Assembly (NCBI GenBank): GCA_005885025.1
Contig: VAYC01000145.1
Coordinates: 1-5,540, forward strand
DNA: 5,540 bases
Source of the DNA: Actinomycetota bacterium
GTDB taxonomy: Bacteria; Actinomycetota; UBA4738
Reading direction: 5' to 3'
Under the pieces are notes generated by a model. The model did not search any database. It was not told where the DNA came from and saw only the letters and a list, made by a program, of their open reading frames with translations. This document shows positions 4,869 through 5,540 of this stretch, in pieces (position 1 is the stretch's first letter; each line of letters begins with the position of its first letter). The translations under genes were made by a program, and so were the position numbers.

Positions 4869-5540
4869 ATGGCGAAGGCGATCAGGATGGTCACGAAGAT
4901 CCCTGGTCGACGCTCGGCTGCCATCCTCGAGCGGAAGGGCCGGGTGGTCGCCGATCCCGTCGACCTCCACGTCCCGGCGGTGATCGACCACGCCCTGGGC
5001 GCACGGGTCACGGACGTCGACGGCAACACCATGCTGGATTTCTCTGGAGGGCTCGGTTGTCAGCTCGTGGGCTACTCCCACCCGAAGGTGGTGGAGGCGG
5101 TCCAGATGCAGGCGGCCAAGGTCTCCCACACCGACTTCTCCGTCATTCCCTACGAGTCCTATGTGGAGCTCGCGGAGCGGCTGGTCGACCTGACGGGCAT
5201 CACGGAAGGGAAGGTCGCGCTGTTCAACGCGGGGGCCGAGGCGGTGGAGAACGCGGTGAAGTTCGCCAGGGCGGCGACCGGGCGGCCGGCCATCCTCTGC
5301 TTCGAGGGCGGGTTCCACGGCCACACGCTCCTCGCCATGACGCTGACCAGCCGGCACAAGCCCTACAAGCAGGGCTTCGGGCCGTTCGCGCCGGAGATCT
5401 ACCGGCTGCCGTACTCCTATCCGTACCGGAGCGCGCATCCGGATGAGTCGGGCCGGCTGGCCCTCGAGGCGATCGAGCGGGCTTTCGTCACGGTGGTCGA
5501 CCCGGCATCCGTGGCCGCCGCCGTCGTCGAGCCGATCCAG
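4869..5540 (+). CDS. Class III PLP-dependent aminotransferase, GabT-like (N-terminal part, cut by window end)
   Basis: The first 224 residues of a class III (omega-) aminotransferase, resembling 4-aminobutyrate aminotransferases; the full protein would be about 430-460 residues. Seen: GARVTDVDGNTMLDFSGGLG (44-63), the substrate-pocket strand; VGYSHPKVVEAVQMQ (67-81); the cofactor phosphate-binding stretch NAGAEAVENAVKFAR (120-134); the GGFHGHT motif (147-153), whose Phe149 stacks on the PLP ring, with His152 where Arg is usual; and VVEPIQ at the window edge, just before the expected G-E-G-G. The PLP Asp and the Schiff-base Lys lie outside the window. ATG 4869 has GGGAGG upstream. The gene is divergent from the efflux operon and shares its intergenic region. 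Class is firm; the substrate (GABA, beta-alanine, another omega-amino acid or a diamine) cannot be decided here. Confidence 0.92.
   Translation, partial: MAKAIRMVTKIPGRRSAAILERKGRVVADPVDLHVPAVIDHALGARVTDVDGNTMLDFSGGLGCQLVGYSHPKVVEAVQMQAAKVSHTDFSVIPYESYVELAERLVDLTGITEGKVALFNAGAEAVENAVKFARAATGRPAILCFEGGFHGHTLLAMTLTSRHKPYKQGFGPFAPEIYRLPYSYPYRSAHPDESGRLALEAIERAFVTVVDPASVAAAVVEPIQ

Noticed and set aside
1..5540. A new defence system, mobile element or CRISPR array
   Set aside because: All genes belong to recognisable efflux, regulatory, DUF488 or aminotransferase families; no repeat-spacer pattern, transposase, integrase or terminal repeats were found.

Overview
The window is G+C-rich (about two thirds by eye), gene-dense bacterial DNA. 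GTG starts, 4-nt stop/start overlaps, a DrrA/DrrB-type ABC exporter and an actinobacterial-looking codon style suggest an actinobacterium or another high-GC soil or environmental lineage. No sequence here fixes the taxon. There is no CRISPR array, insertion sequence, integrase, rRNA or tRNA gene.

Layout. Positions 1-45 hold the last codons of a plus-strand gene. From 4708 down to 53 the minus strand carries one compact operon, in transcription order: (1) a 14-TM DHA2-type MFS drug exporter (4708-3134); (2) a TetR/AcrR repressor (3144-2512); (3) a DrrA-type ABC ATPase (2515-1496); (4) a DrrB-like ABC-2 permease (1499-637), whose frame is broken near 1041-1047; (5) a DUF488 protein (619-53). 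The first four genes overlap their neighbours by 11, 4 and 4 nt; the fifth starts 17 nt after the permease stop. On the plus strand, a class III PLP aminotransferase (GabT-like) starts at 4869 and runs off the right edge.

Control. Between the divergent genes lies a near-ideal sigma70-type promoter for the operon: a perfect TTGACA, a 17-bp spacer, then CAGAAT. Two near-identical 18-bp palindromes lie on it, centred 21 bp apart (two helical turns). One fills the -35/-10 spacer and the other covers the expected start of transcription. They are very probably the operators of the TetR protein encoded second in the operon, giving an autoregulated, inducible efflux unit.

How it works together (inference): an inducing compound releases the repressor, and two mechanistically different exporters, one ion-driven (MFS) and one ATP-driven (ABC), are made together with a DUF488 protein of unknown role. 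As written, the permease is not translatable in one piece, so either the ABC arm is dead or the sequence has a one-base error. The families are all known. The unusual points are the two exporter classes under one repressor, the phased tandem operators, the broken permease and the DUF488 tail gene.
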